DNA of 64,000 nt from Natroniella sulfidigena (GTDB lineage Bacteria; Bacillota; Halanaerobiia; Halobacteroidales; Halobacteroidaceae). Made by a program: the position numbers and the translations under genes. Where the stretch lies: the NCBI RefSeq assembly GCF_023223645.1, contig NZ_JALKBY010000003.1, positions 124,001 through 188,000 on the forward strand. The letters run 5' to 3'. Shown here piece by piece: positions 1 through 8,711 of the stretch (position 1 is its first letter; every line of letters starts with the position of its first letter). The notes beneath the pieces were generated by a model. That model had not been told where the DNA came from, searched no databases, and was given only the letters and a program-made list of their open reading frames with translations.

Positions 1-175
1 TGAGATCACCTTCTCTAAAACTGACATTACCTGTAGCAATTACTTCACCCTCTAAGTCATCAATAATTAATTCATCAGCTTTCAATTCAACTTCTTGGTA
101 TTCCCCTGCTACTACTGCTGTCACCATTAAACAGAGTAAGACTGTAACGATAACTCCCATTAAATATTTATTCAT
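1..175 (-). CDS. lptA: LptA-like LPS transport protein, N-terminal part (cut by window edge)
   Basis: Only the first 58 codons lie in the window. They read a signal peptide (MNKYLMGVIV, then a hydrophobic stretch ending near AVVAG) followed by KADELIIDD and EVIATGNVSF, the repeat pattern of the OstA/LptA family. The ATG at 175 overlaps the end of the upstream lptC by 8 bases, so the two are translationally coupled. LptA proteins form the periplasmic beta-jellyroll bridge that carries LPS from the inner-membrane Lpt complex to LptD. This is one of two LptA-like genes in the window; the other is at 18.6-19.2 kb. lptB would be expected just beyond the left edge. Confidence 0.85.
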   Translation of the reverse strand, partial: MNKYLMGVIVTVLLCLMVTAVVAGEYQEVELKADELIIDDLEGEVIATGNVSFREGDL

Positions 176-749
176 TCTGCTCACCTACTTTTTGTTGAGT
201 AATTGCCTCTACTTCACCACTGAGCCTTAATCTTCTCAGATCTATCTGACTAACAAACTGTTCTCCAGTAATCTCCATCCCTGATTGCTTAAGTAATACA
301 TTACCTTGACCAATCAATTCATTCCGCACTTGATTCCAATTTAAGCTATCAGCTTGGAGTAATTTATCCTCACTCTCAATCGTAATTGGACCAGTAAAGG
401 AGAGATGGCCTGTTCTGGGATCAAAATCTCCTCTAGCCGCCCTTAGACTTGTCTGTTCTACCCCATCTTCTGAAATTGTAGCCTCAACTTCTTCTAAGAC
501 TACCTGCTCTGGCTCTGTAAATTGTTGAATTGATTTAGCTCCTAGCTCCCATTTAGTAGTTTCATCTTCACTATATAGAGTAATAGCAGCATCCTCTAAC
601 TCTACTTCTGCCATCCGCTCTTCCGTTGCTTCATCTCGGGCAGGTTCTGGTGTGATTCTGGTCTCTTCTTCAGTTGAGTTGTCATTTAATAAGACTACTG
701 CTCCAATTGCTACCACAATTACTACTAGCAGAATCTTTTTCTTATTCAT
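168..749 (-). CDS. lptC: LptC-like LPS export protein
   Basis: 193 residues with one N-terminal membrane anchor (about residues 5-21) and a periplasmic part with LptC-type beta-strand repeats. LptC is a bitopic protein that receives LPS from the LptBFG transporter and passes it to LptA. The ATG at 749 overlaps the stop of the upstream acyltransferase by one base (TAATG), and AGGAGG lies just upstream. It overlaps lptA downstream by 8 bases. Gene order (lpx/kds run, then lptC, lptA) is typical of LPS clusters. Sequence similarity in this family is low, so the call rests on size, topology, weak motifs and context. Confidence 0.8.
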   Translation of the reverse strand: MNKKKILLVVIVVAIGAVVLLNDNSTEEETRITPEPARDEATEERMAEVELEDAAITLYSEDETTKWELGAKSIQQFTEPEQVVLEEVEATISEDGVEQTSLRAARGDFDPRTGHLSFTGPITIESEDKLLQADSLNWNQVRNELIGQGNVLLKQSGMEITGEQFVSQIDLRRLRLSGEVEAITQQKVGEQNE

Positions 750-1630
750 TAATCAGCCTCCTCAGGCCTAGTCTTCCATCTTCGATGTAACCATAACCAC
801 TGCTTAGGATACTCTCTAATCTTTTCTTCTAAAGAAGAAGTTAACTGTTGTAATTTATTCTGTTGTTCCTGGGCAGTTGCATCTTTAGCAATCTTGAGTG
901 GTGGCTCAATCAACAATCGATACTGGTCTAACTCTTCTCGCACCAGATAAACAGGCAGAATTAAAGCCCCAGTCTTTTGGGCCAACACCACTGGCCCCTT
1001 AGGCGTCGATGCCAAGCGGCCAAAGAAGTCAACAAACTCTCCCTTGCTATGTGCATCCTGATCACCAAGGATCAACAGACACTCCTTCTTCAATAAAGAA
1101 CGAAAGGCCTTTTTGACCCCCCGACCCTTCTTATCATAGACGTTGGCCCCGCGTTCTTCTCTAATTTGTAGTATCTCTTTGTTGATCTTAGGATTTTGAT
1201 ACATCCGGGCAATCGCATTCATAGGATAACCCAATGCAGTCAAATAAATCCCTAATAACTCCCAATTACCAAAATGACCTGTAAATAAGATGACCCCTTG
1301 CTCCTGTTGATAGGCTTCTTCAAGATGCTCCATCCCTTCGACCTCAATCTTTCCTTCAAAATCAGCCTCACTCCACTTCTCTAAACCTAAAATCTCAACA
1401 AACTTGACGGTCAGATCTTGAAAGACCCCTTTAGTCAATTCGTTTGCTTCCTCTGTAGAACAATCAAAAGCCAATTTAATATTCTTAACTGCTAACTCCC
1501 TACGACGTTTAGCCAGATAAAAAGCTAGACTACCTAACAACTTAGCTAACCAACAGCTAACCCGCTTAGGTAGGAACTTAACAACTGCTTTAAATATTTT
1601 AAATGATAAATAACCGATCCAATCTCCCAC
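749..1630 (-). CDS. lpxL: LpxL/HtrB-type lipid A acyltransferase (copy 1)
   Basis: About 293 residues of the lysophospholipid/lipid A acyltransferase superfamily. The catalytic HX4E motif is GHFGNWE (His119, Glu124), and a DQDAHSKG block follows near residue 195. Family members transfer a secondary acyl chain onto Kdo-lipid A precursors at the inner face of the cytoplasmic membrane. A GTG at 1639 is also in frame, but GTG at 1630 stands 8 bases after TAGGGG and is the better start. The neighbouring copy at 2.1-3.0 kb is clearly related (same length, same motifs, same C-terminal block), so this is a tandem duplication. Which chain each adds cannot be read from sequence. Confidence 0.85.
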   Translation of the reverse strand: MGDWIGYLSFKIFKAVVKFLPKRVSCWLAKLLGSLAFYLAKRRRELAVKNIKLAFDCSTEEANELTKGVFQDLTVKFVEILGLEKWSEADFEGKIEVEGMEHLEEAYQQEQGVILFTGHFGNWELLGIYLTALGYPMNAIARMYQNPKINKEILQIREERGANVYDKKGRGVKKAFRSLLKKECLLILGDQDAHSKGEFVDFFGRLASTPKGPVVLAQKTGALILPVYLVREELDQYRLLIEPPLKIAKDATAQEQQNKLQQLTSSLEEKIREYPKQWLWLHRRWKTRPEEAD

Positions 1631-1639
1631 CAGATACAC

Positions 1640-2105
1640 CCCTATCTAAAATCAGTGTACAGTTTACGGTTAACAGTTTACAGTTAAAACCTCTAAAGCA
1701 ATTGATAATTGATAGTTTAAAATTGATAGTTATCTAAACAACTTCAGTAATTAACTTCTTAAAACCCTAAAGATCAAAAAATTTAAAGTTTTTGATCTAG
1801 TGTCAACTGGTTCCATATTACTCTTTTAAGGTATAAATTGACTTTTAGTTGCTCTTAATTATCAATTATTTTTAACTGTTCTTTTTCTTGATTTTCAACT
1901 GTACATTATACCATCCAGTCCAAAACTGGCTGTGAAAACCATAAAAACCATATTCACTGTGAATTGTAAATTGTTTTTTACTCCCTCCGGGTTCTTCGAA
2001 CCCTTCGTGATGAAAAAATCAGCTCTTAGATTTTTTCTATCTACTATCAATTGTCAATTATCAACTCTCAACTGTTTTTTACTGTCAACTGTCAACTGTA
2101 CACCG
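1640..2105. repeat. Intergenic mosaic element with heptad repeats at both ends
   Basis: This 466-base gap between two acyltransferase genes holds no credible gene. The left end (1651-1690) is a run of CAGTTTA-like 7-base units and the right end (2043-2114) is the inverted form (TCAACTG-like units). A small perfect hairpin, GGGTTCTTCGAACCC, followed by TTCGTG, sits near 1987-2007. The rest is low-complexity AT-rich sequence. The same layout recurs in most gaps of this run. A plus-strand open frame across it is a chance reading of the repeats. Confidence 0.7.
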
Positions 2106-2981
2106 TCAACTATTTTGTTTCGTCCGCCATCGTTTATAAAACCAACCCCATTGCTTAGGATATTCTCGAATCATCCCTTCTAATGAAGTGGTCACTTGCT
2201 GTAATTTATCCTTCAGTTCTTGCTCATTTGCATCTTGACTGACATATATAGGTTCTTCAATCACCATGCGGTATTGATTTAACCCTTCTCGTACTAAGTA
2301 GACAGGTAAGATTGCACTGCCAGCCTTTTTGGCCAACACAACTGGTCCTTTAGGTGTTGAAGCAGGTTGTCCAAAGAAATCAACAAATACCCCTGCTTCC
2401 CGTGCATCTTGATCTCCTAAGATCAAAAGTAGCTCTCCTTTTAGTAAAGATTTATAAGCCCTAGCAACACCCTTGGTACCAATATCAAAGACGTTGGCCC
2501 CTCTACTGGTTCTAATCTTCAATAATTCTCGATTAAAGATATTATTCTTTTGATTTTTGGCCAAGGCATTGAGCGGATAACCTAAAGCTGCAAAGTACAT
2601 CCCTAGAATCTCCCAGTTACCTAAATGGCCTGTAAATAAGATAACTCCATCTTCCTGCTGGTAGGCTTTTTCAAAGTGATGAAAGCCTTCAACAGTGATT
2701 CGATTTTCAAAATCTTCCTTCCGCCAGGCTTCTAAGCATAAGATCTCACTCAGTTTAAGACCAGCATCTTGAAAGACACCTGTAGCTATCTCCTCTGCTT
2801 CTTCTTCAGAAATTGCTAATGATCTAGTTAAATTGTTGACTGCTCTTTTCTTTTTCTTACCAACAAGATGATTAGCTAATGAACCTATCCCCTTAAAGAT
2901 ATCATAACATATTTTAGGAGGTAATAAATTAGCAATTTTTTTTATAACTATAAATATTAAATAAAGCAGTTTGTCCTTCAT
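2106..2981 (-). CDS. lpxL: LpxL/HtrB-type lipid A acyltransferase (copy 2)
   Basis: 291 residues, paralogous to the next gene downstream. The HX4E catalytic motif is GHLGNWE (His119, Glu124), with a DQDAREAG block and the ending EYPKQWGWFYKRW, which is nearly shared with copy 1. The likely role is addition of a secondary acyl chain to lipid A. ATG at 2981 follows GGAGGCAGAAAA, a good ribosome binding site. The final codons (Asn-Ser-stop) are read from the heptad repeat of the following intergenic element, so the true C-terminus may have been remodelled by it. Two adjacent copies suggest a two-step late acylation, like LpxL/LpxM; this is inference. Confidence 0.85.
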   Translation of the reverse strand: MKDKLLYLIFIVIKKIANLLPPKICYDIFKGIGSLANHLVGKKKKRAVNNLTRSLAISEEEAEEIATGVFQDAGLKLSEILCLEAWRKEDFENRITVEGFHHFEKAYQQEDGVILFTGHLGNWEILGMYFAALGYPLNALAKNQKNNIFNRELLKIRTSRGANVFDIGTKGVARAYKSLLKGELLLILGDQDAREAGVFVDFFGQPASTPKGPVVLAKKAGSAILPVYLVREGLNQYRMVIEEPIYVSQDANEQELKDKLQQVTTSLEGMIREYPKQWGWFYKRWRTKQNS

Positions 2982-2994
2982 TTTTTCTGCCTCC

Positions 2995-3180
2995 TAAACC
3001 TTCAATATCAGTGTACAGTTTACGGTTTACAGTTGACAGTTAAGAACATTAAATTCTCAAAATCAAAAAGCACATAAGCCAATAGACATAGATCTTTTCA
3101 GCTGTCTTTGTTTTTTAGCTTTTGATTTTAAGGATTTTGATCTATAACTGTAAACTGTTCACTGTCAACTGTAAACTATT
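2995..3180. repeat. Short mosaic element with inverted heptad-repeat ends
   Basis: About 175 bases filling the gap between lpxL copy 2 and kdsC. The left end (3007-3048) reads ATCAGTGTACAGTTTACGG then further CAGTTTA-like units. The right end (3145-3180) has inverted ACTGTAA-like units. The core is AT-rich with ATTTTGATCT-type stretches. It is the simplest complete copy of the family in the window. Its right end overlaps the last codons of kdsC. Confidence 0.75.
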
Positions 3181-3653
3181 ACTTCTACCGCTTCCCTAAC
3201 CGCTCCGTGTCCACCTGCTTTGCTTGTCACATAATCTGCTACTTCCTTAACCTCATCAACTCCATTAGCGACCGTCATCGCCAAACCAACCTCTTTTAAG
3301 ATTACCAGATCATTTAAATCATCACCGATATAAGCTACTTCTTCCTTAGTTAAATTATATCGTTCTAACAACTGCTCTAACACCTCTAATTTATCTCCAA
3401 CTCCTTGATGAACCTCTTCTAATCCTAACTCAGCAGCCCGTCGGGTAACAGCTTCTGACTTACGACCAGTAATAATCGCCACTTCAATTCCAGCCTCCTG
3501 GGCCAACTTAATCCCTTTACCATCATGGACATGGAAGCACTTAAACTCTTGGCCCTGACTACCTAAAATAATCCGCCCATCAGTCAAAACTCCATCAACA
3601 TCGGTAATAAATATCTTGATCTTCTCCACTTTCTCCTTTAAATCACTATTCAT
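3165..3653 (-). CDS. kdsC: KdsC, Kdo-8-phosphate phosphatase
   Basis: 162 residues of the HAD phosphatase superfamily, the C0-cap size typical of KdsC. The nucleophile motif is DVDGVLTDG (Asp18 and Asp20). TGRKS is motif II, and GDDLND (110-115) is the Mg2+-binding motif. It removes phosphate from Kdo-8-P to give Kdo for LPS. GTG at 3662 is in frame, but ATG at 3653 lies 8 bases after AGGGG and is preferred. The last residues (Val-Tyr-Ser-stop) are encoded by the downstream heptad repeat (AGTTTACAGTTGA), which suggests that element insertion reset the end of the gene. Confidence 0.93.
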   Translation of the reverse strand: MNSDLKEKVEKIKIFITDVDGVLTDGRIILGSQGQEFKCFHVHDGKGIKLAQEAGIEVAIITGRKSEAVTRRAAELGLEEVHQGVGDKLEVLEQLLERYNLTKEEVAYIGDDLNDLVILKEVGLAMTVANGVDEVKEVADYVTSKAGGHGAVREAVEVIVYS

Positions 3654-3662
3654 CTTTTTCAC

Positions 3663-3798
3663 CCCTACTTTACTTAATTTTTCTAATCATTAATTGCCCT
3701 TGTTGATTTCTAATTGTAAATTATTTAATCATTATTTGTCTTGATTTTAAGATTTTGATCTTAACTGTAAACTGTACACTGTCAACTGTAAACTATTT
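3663..3798. repeat. Intergenic gap with one-sided heptad repeat
   Basis: The 136 bases between kdsC and kdsD contain AT-rich sequence and, at 3762-3797, five ACTGTAA/ACTGTCA-type 7-base units. No matching inverted left end is visible, so this may be a decayed or solo copy of the heptad element. Confidence 0.6.
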
Positions 3799-4794
3799 TT
3801 ATAAAACGCCTGCTTTAAGTAAGTCTTGAAAGTTAATCAACCCTAATGGCTCGCCTTGCTCATTGACAACCGGTAAATCACTGATCTCCTGTTCTTGCAT
3901 AATCTTTAATGCTTCTGCAGCTAGCTTATCAACACTAATTACTGTTGGATTGGCAGTCATAACATCTTGAGCAGAGGACTTTAATAAGTCAGAGGACTTC
4001 TCTAACTGACGTCTGATATCACCATCGGTAATAATTCCAACCAATTTACCATCTTGATCAACAATATTAGCTGCTCCCATCCTAGAAGAGGTCATCGTAA
4101 ACAACGTCTGTTTTAAACTGGTTGCTTGATCGACTATTGGGTTCTCCTCTCGAATATTAAGTACATCTTCAACGGTCAACAGTAATTTCTTACCTAAGCT
4201 ACCTCCAGGATGATATAAGGCAAAATCCTCCGGTTTAAAATCCCTCGCATGTAATAAAGCAACAGCTAAAGCATCTCCTAGGGCCAACGTAGCCGTAGTG
4301 CTGGCTGTAGGGGCCAAGTTCAACGGGCAAGCCTCTTCTTCTACACTGGTATCTAGAACATAATCAGCATTCTCTGCTAAGGTAGAGTCAACTCCTCCAG
4401 TCAAAGCAATAATTTGAGCCCCAATTCGCTTAATTACTGGTAAAATATTGATTACCTCTTTCGTCTCGCCACTATTAGATAGAGCAATTACGATATCTTC
4501 TGACGTAACCATTCCCAAATCACCATGAATTCCTTCGGCTGGATGGAGAAAAAAAGAAGGTGTTCCTGTACTGGCAAGGGTAGCTGCTAGCTTCTTAGCT
4601 ATCAAACCTGACTTGCCCATTCCAGTCAAGATTACTCGACCTGGACAGGCCAAGATAACTTTGACTACCTCAACAAAATCCCCATTGATCGAATCGCTTA
4701 ATTCTTTAATTGCTTCTGCTTCAATCTCCAATGCTTGCTGTGCCTGACGTTTGATCTCAAGTGCTTCTAAATCTGCTAACTCTTTAGGAATCAT
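3799..4794 (-). CDS. kdsD: KdsD, arabinose-5-phosphate isomerase
   Basis: About 331 residues, the usual length. An N-terminal SIS sugar-isomerase domain (GMGKSG, then SNSGET and HPAEGIHGD) is followed by two CBS domains. It converts ribulose-5-P to arabinose-5-P, the first committed step toward Kdo. A TTG start at 4827 is possible. ATG at 4794 is preferred because AAAGGAGG, embedded in the end of kdsA, lies 11 bases upstream. The gene therefore starts right after the kdsA stop. The stop is followed at once by the heptad repeat. The order kdsA-kdsD-kdsC is normal for Kdo genes. Confidence 0.93.
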   Translation of the reverse strand: MIPKELADLEALEIKRQAQQALEIEAEAIKELSDSINGDFVEVVKVILACPGRVILTGMGKSGLIAKKLAATLASTGTPSFFLHPAEGIHGDLGMVTSEDIVIALSNSGETKEVINILPVIKRIGAQIIALTGGVDSTLAENADYVLDTSVEEEACPLNLAPTASTTATLALGDALAVALLHARDFKPEDFALYHPGGSLGKKLLLTVEDVLNIREENPIVDQATSLKQTLFTMTSSRMGAANIVDQDGKLVGIITDGDIRRQLEKSSDLLKSSAQDVMTANPTVISVDKLAAEALKIMQEQEISDLPVVNEQGEPLGLINFQDLLKAGVL

Positions 4795-4801
4795 CTCTTG
4801 G

Positions 4802-5632
4802 TTATCCTCCTTTAACCACTTGGTCAATTGCTTGAGCTTGGACTAAAATTTCCTCTAACTCATCGACTTGTACCATGTTGGCCCCATCACATAAAGCTTC
4901 TTCAGGCTGATCATGAACCTCCATAAATAAAGCATCAATTCCTGCTCCTACCGCAGCTCGGGTCAAATAAGGAACATACTCCCGTTCACCTGCTGATGAG
5001 TCACCTGCTCCACCTGGTAGTTGGACACTATGAGTAGCATCAAAGACAACTGGATAGCCGGTCTTTCTCATCCGTGGTAATGATCTCATATCAACTACTA
5101 AGTTATTATAACCAAAGCTGACTCCCCGCTCAGTCAATAATATCTTCTCATTTCCTGTACTTTCAATCTTCTTTACTACCTGATCAATATCCCACGGGGC
5201 CAAAAATTGCCCTTTCTTGACATTGACTAATTTACCTGTATCACCTACTGCTGTTACTAGATCGGTCTGGCGAGATAAAAAGGCTGGAATCTGTACAATA
5301 TCCAAGACTTCTCCCGCTACCTTAGCCTCATCAGCTGTATGAACATCAGAAATAACTGGCACTTCCAACTCCTGCTTAATCCGCTCCAAACTCTTCAAAC
5401 CCTCTTCTAAACCTGGCCCGCGATAAGAATCAATTGCAGAGCGGTTGGCCTTATCATAAGATGCTTTGAAGACATAAGGAATTCCTAACCGCTCAGTAAT
5501 CTCTTTAACCCGCTCTCCAATCTTTAAAGCCCGTTCTTCACTCTCTAAAGCACACGGCCCTGCTAATAAGACAAACGGCCGTCCATTACCAAATTTAACT
5601 TCTTCATTTAAAACAATCTCCTTGACCATCAT
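4802..5632 (-). CDS. kdsA: KdsA, Kdo-8-phosphate synthase
   Basis: 276 residues, standard length. It condenses phosphoenolpyruvate with arabinose-5-phosphate in the cytoplasm. Recognisable motifs are LLAGPCALES near residue 22, KASYDKANRS, and DATHSVQLPG near the C-terminus. Two ATG codons are adjacent (5632 and 5629) after GAGGGGG. Its last codons carry the ribosome binding site of kdsD. The other Kdo genes follow in the same direction. Confidence 0.96.
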   Translation of the reverse strand: MMVKEIVLNEEVKFGNGRPFVLLAGPCALESEERALKIGERVKEITERLGIPYVFKASYDKANRSAIDSYRGPGLEEGLKSLERIKQELEVPVISDVHTADEAKVAGEVLDIVQIPAFLSRQTDLVTAVGDTGKLVNVKKGQFLAPWDIDQVVKKIESTGNEKILLTERGVSFGYNNLVVDMRSLPRMRKTGYPVVFDATHSVQLPGGAGDSSAGEREYVPYLTRAAVGAGIDALFMEVHDQPEEALCDGANMVQVDELEEILVQAQAIDQVVKGG

Positions 5633-5654
5633 GATCCCCCTCGTTATTAGTGAT

Positions 5655-5869
5655 AGTGCTCTCAGCTAAATTAAATCCTGTTATTACAATGCTTCACAGA
5701 TAACTAAATTTCTCTGCACCCCGCCTAATTGACAATTGACAGTTTACAATTGACAATTAAATTCAAAACCATACAATCAAAACAATAAAACCATCAATAT
5801 CTGCAAGAGATTATACACTAAACATTCTCATTTACAATATTTTCTTTTAGTTGAGAGTACTCAGTGACT
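5655..5869. repeat. MITE-like element with CTCTCAGCTAAA terminal inverted repeats (copy 1)
   Basis: The left end reads GTGCTCTCAGCTAAATT and the right end TTTTAGTTGAGAGTACTC, an inverted pair of about 13 bases. The inside holds CAATTGACAGTTTACAATTGAC heptad-like units and TCACAGATAACTAA. A second copy at 31169-31380 has the same ends and the same order of internal blocks, roughly three quarters alike by eye. There is no coding capacity. Confidence 0.65.
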
Positions 5870-6197
5870 AATTGTTAATTATTAGTGATTAGTAATTCAA
5901 TTATTATTCTGATCAACCACCACAATACCCTGAGATAATTGTTTTTTACTTCTTATTTGAATTTTAATTGTAGATTATAAGTTGTAAATTTGTTTAACCT
6001 ATGGCTCTTCTTTATTCTTTAACCTTCTAACTATCAATTTTATTTTAACTGTAAATTTGTTTTCTCTTTGGCTTCTCTTGATTTTAAGCTCTTACTCTTA
6101 ATTATAAATTCTACATTGTCAATTGTAAATTTCTTTTTATTAGTGCAAATTCGTGCAGTTTCGTGGTTCCAAGCTTTTGACCTTTAACTATTCACTA
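5870..6197. other. Gene-free AT-rich region upstream of kdsA and downstream of kdsB
   Basis: No open frame or RNA gene is evident. The sequence contains scattered, decayed heptad-like units (TAGTGATTAGTAATT near 5889; CTACATTGTCAATTGTAAATT near 6110) and GTGCAAATTCGTGCAG near 6144. It looks like several overlapping remnants of the intergenic elements. Confidence 0.5.
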
Positions 6198-6920
6198 TTA
6201 TCTATTCATTGCTCTTCTGACTTTTTCCAAGTCCTCCGGCGTATCAACCCCAATTGCTTCGTGCTCAGTCTCAACAACCTTGATCCGATAACCATTCTCT
6301 AAAACCCGTAACTGCTCTAATGACTCCTGCTCTTCTAATGATGTCTGTTCCATCTCAGTATAATTAAGTAAAAAGGTACGCCGATAGACATAAAGCCCAA
6401 TATGCTTATAATAATTCATTCCAGTCTCTTGGCGAGGGTAAGGAATCGCTGCCCTAGAAAAATAAAGAGCAAAGCCATCTTGATCAGTTACCACTTTTAC
6501 AATATGTGGACTCTCAATCTCATCTTGTTCAGTAATCTTATGCTTTAAAGTTCCCATCTTAATTGTGCTATCAGCCAATAAAGGCTCAACCGCTTGATCG
6601 ATCATTTCAGGATTCAATAATGGTTCATCACCCTGAATATTGACAATTATCTCTGCCTCTAAATTTTGAGCCACCTCAGCTAAGCGATCGGTTCCTGTCT
6701 GGTGTTGCTTAGAAGTCATCTCTACTTGCCCACCAAACTCCTTGACAGCTTGGTAGATGCGCTCATCATCAGTCGCTACAATCACCTGATCTAAGCTATC
6801 AGCTGCTTCAGCTTGTTGATAGACATGTTGGATCATCGGTTGTCCTACAATCTCTTTTAGTGGTTTGCCTGGTAATCTAGTCGAAGCATAACGGGCTGGG
6901 ATAATTCCTATTACTTGCAT
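6198..6920 (-). CDS. kdsB: KdsB, CMP-Kdo synthetase
   Basis: 240 residues, a nucleotidyltransferase that activates Kdo with CTP for transfer to lipid A. The N-terminal IPARYASTRLPGKPL is the CTP-binding signature. VATDDERI and NIQGDEPLL (metal- and sugar-binding) follow, then IGVDTPEDLEKVR near the end. The start overlaps the end of lpxK by 10 bases, with GGAGGTGG upstream, so the two are coupled. Length and motifs are standard. Confidence 0.96.
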   Translation of the reverse strand: MQVIGIIPARYASTRLPGKPLKEIVGQPMIQHVYQQAEAADSLDQVIVATDDERIYQAVKEFGGQVEMTSKQHQTGTDRLAEVAQNLEAEIIVNIQGDEPLLNPEMIDQAVEPLLADSTIKMGTLKHKITEQDEIESPHIVKVVTDQDGFALYFSRAAIPYPRQETGMNYYKHIGLYVYRRTFLLNYTEMEQTSLEEQESLEQLRVLENGYRIKVVETEHEAIGVDTPEDLEKVRRAMNR

Positions 6921-8038
6921 CTTGCCACCTCCATTTTAGAGACTAACTCAGAAAATTTATTTTGTGAGTTAATAACTTGCAATTCGATCCCTAATACATC
7001 AAAATCTATCCTTTCTTGCCCAATTTCAGTCACTAATTCTGGTTTAATACTGACTGCATCCTTCTCAGTCGTAACAATCCGATCAACATTGACCTCACTA
7101 GCTAAGCTAAAGACTTCAAGAATTTCTTCCTTAGAATATTGATGATGATCCTTAAATCTAATCTGATCTACTACCTCTGCTCCTAAATCTGTCAATGTCT
7201 GCTCAAAGGATTCAGGGTTTCCAATTCCAGATACTGCTAATACCTTCTCTTCCTGCAAATCAACCTCTTGCCGTCTGTCATTGACTAATTTACGCAGATA
7301 AGTTGGCTGATGCTTAGTTGTAATAATTGTTGCTGCTGGATTAATCTCAATCAATCTACGTCTAATCTCAGTCAATTCAGACTGCTCGACTTGATCAGTC
7401 TTAGTCAATAAAAAAGCATGAGCTCTATTCAAACTACTGACTGGTTCCCTTAATAGACCCCGTGGTAATAACTCTTCATTATCAAAAGGATTAGTTGCAT
7501 CAATGACTACCAAATCATAATCTCTTGCTACTTGCCAATGCTGAAATCCATCATCTAAAATAATAAAATCAGGCTCAAATCTTTGGGCAGCATAAGCACC
7601 AGTCTGCCTACGAGCAGAACCAATAATAACTGGAACCTCAGGCAACTCCTTAGCCAACATAAAGGCTTCATCTCCTGCTTGCTTAGCATCCATTAAGATC
7701 TCCCTGCCATCAGATACTACCCCAATATCACCAGAAAAATCGGCTTTATAGCCTCGATTCAAGATCACAACTTGATAATCTGATTCTAACAAAGTCAAGG
7801 CTAATAACTTGACTAATGGAGTCTTCCCTGTTCCTCCAACCGTAATATTACCGATACTGATTACTTTAGTAGGTAAGACTTTTTCTTCTTTGAAGCCCCA
7901 CTGATAGAGCTTTCTTCTCATAAAGATGACTGTACCATAGATTTTTGACAGAACCTTTAATATAGCCAGCAAAAGATGAGCAACAATTCCAGTTTTATTC
8001 CCTTGGACTAATTCAAGTAAATACTCTTCAACTCCCAT
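6911..8038 (-). CDS. lpxK: LpxK, tetraacyldisaccharide 4'-kinase
   Basis: 375 residues. An N-terminal membrane-associated helix (about 18-40) precedes a P-loop GGTGKTP at 68-74. LNRGYKADFSG, AGDEAFMLA, ILDDGFQHW and DATNPF follow, all characteristic of LpxK. It phosphorylates the 4' position of the lipid A disaccharide at the inner membrane. The start lies 3 bases after the stop of the acyltransferase gene, and the end overlaps kdsB. No waaA gene stands between msbA and lpxK, where it is often found. Confidence 0.95.
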   Translation of the reverse strand: MGVEEYLLELVQGNKTGIVAHLLLAILKVLSKIYGTVIFMRRKLYQWGFKEEKVLPTKVISIGNITVGGTGKTPLVKLLALTLLESDYQVVILNRGYKADFSGDIGVVSDGREILMDAKQAGDEAFMLAKELPEVPVIIGSARRQTGAYAAQRFEPDFIILDDGFQHWQVARDYDLVVIDATNPFDNEELLPRGLLREPVSSLNRAHAFLLTKTDQVEQSELTEIRRRLIEINPAATIITTKHQPTYLRKLVNDRRQEVDLQEEKVLAVSGIGNPESFEQTLTDLGAEVVDQIRFKDHHQYSKEEILEVFSLASEVNVDRIVTTEKDAVSIKPELVTEIGQERIDFDVLGIELQVINSQNKFSELVSKMEVARCK

Positions 8039-8041
8039 TTA

Positions 8042-8695
8042 TTAATCACCTAATATCTTTTCTGCAGCTTGACCTGCTTGATTAATTTTCTGTCCTAGTA
8101 ATTTTTGATAGTTCTCAATTTCTACAGTCGATAGTTTATCTTCTTTGATCTCTAAACCAGCTCCAAAGACTAAAGCAGCTTTACTGAAAGGAGCAGGCAA
8201 CCAAAAACGATCCCAACTGCTAAATTCCTTCTTTTTAGTATAGGAAACACCGATCGGTATTATTATACTATCCGTCTTCTGGGCCAAATAAACAACCCCC
8301 GGTTTAACTTGATGAATTGGCCCTCTTGGCCCGTCAGGGGTAATGGCTATCTGCTTTCCTTGGCGTAATTTCTTGACCAACTTCAACAATGAGCGAGCTC
8401 CACCACGAGAGGTTGAACCCCGTACTACTTCCCAACCTAGCTTATTTAATAGTCGAGAGATATACTCACCATCACGGCTTTGACTGGCCAAGGCAACATA
8501 GCCTTGGTTACGAAGATAATAACTAGGTAACCATAACTGCCCATGCCACGGAGCAAAAATAACTGATTTGTCTCCAGCCAGCAATTGATTGACCCGCTTT
8601 GCTCCTTGAACCTCTAAGCTAAGGGTTGAATTGATCACTTTGGCCAGTAGCAACGCCGAATTAGGGATTAATTTTAACTTTAACTGCTCCTTCAT
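8042..8695 (-). CDS. DUF374 family acyltransferase
   Basis: About 217 residues of the DUF374 branch of the lysophospholipid acyltransferases. APWHGQLW carries the catalytic-type His (His51), SRDGEYIS follows, and TPDGPRGP is the family signature. The substrate is unknown; members often sit in lipid A or envelope gene clusters. An upstream ATG at 8713 lies in the edge of the intergenic repeat (ATATCAGTGTACAG). The ATG at 8695, after AAGGTAGGTGAC, is taken as the real start. It occupies the place where the Kdo transferase gene waaA might be expected. Confidence 0.85.
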   Translation of the reverse strand: MKEQLKLKLIPNSALLLAKVINSTLSLEVQGAKRVNQLLAGDKSVIFAPWHGQLWLPSYYLRNQGYVALASQSRDGEYISRLLNKLGWEVVRGSTSRGGARSLLKLVKKLRQGKQIAITPDGPRGPIHQVKPGVVYLAQKTDSIIIPIGVSYTKKKEFSSWDRFWLPAPFSKAALVFGAGLEIKEDKLSTVEIENYQKLLGQKINQAGQAAEKILGD

Positions 8696-8711
8696 TTTGT
8701 CACCTACCTTC

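Noticed and set aside
1932-2183. Plus-strand open frame of 83 codons
   Set aside because: It lies in the repeat element and the end of lpxL copy 2 on the other strand; its sequence is a translation of heptad repeats with no ribosome binding site.
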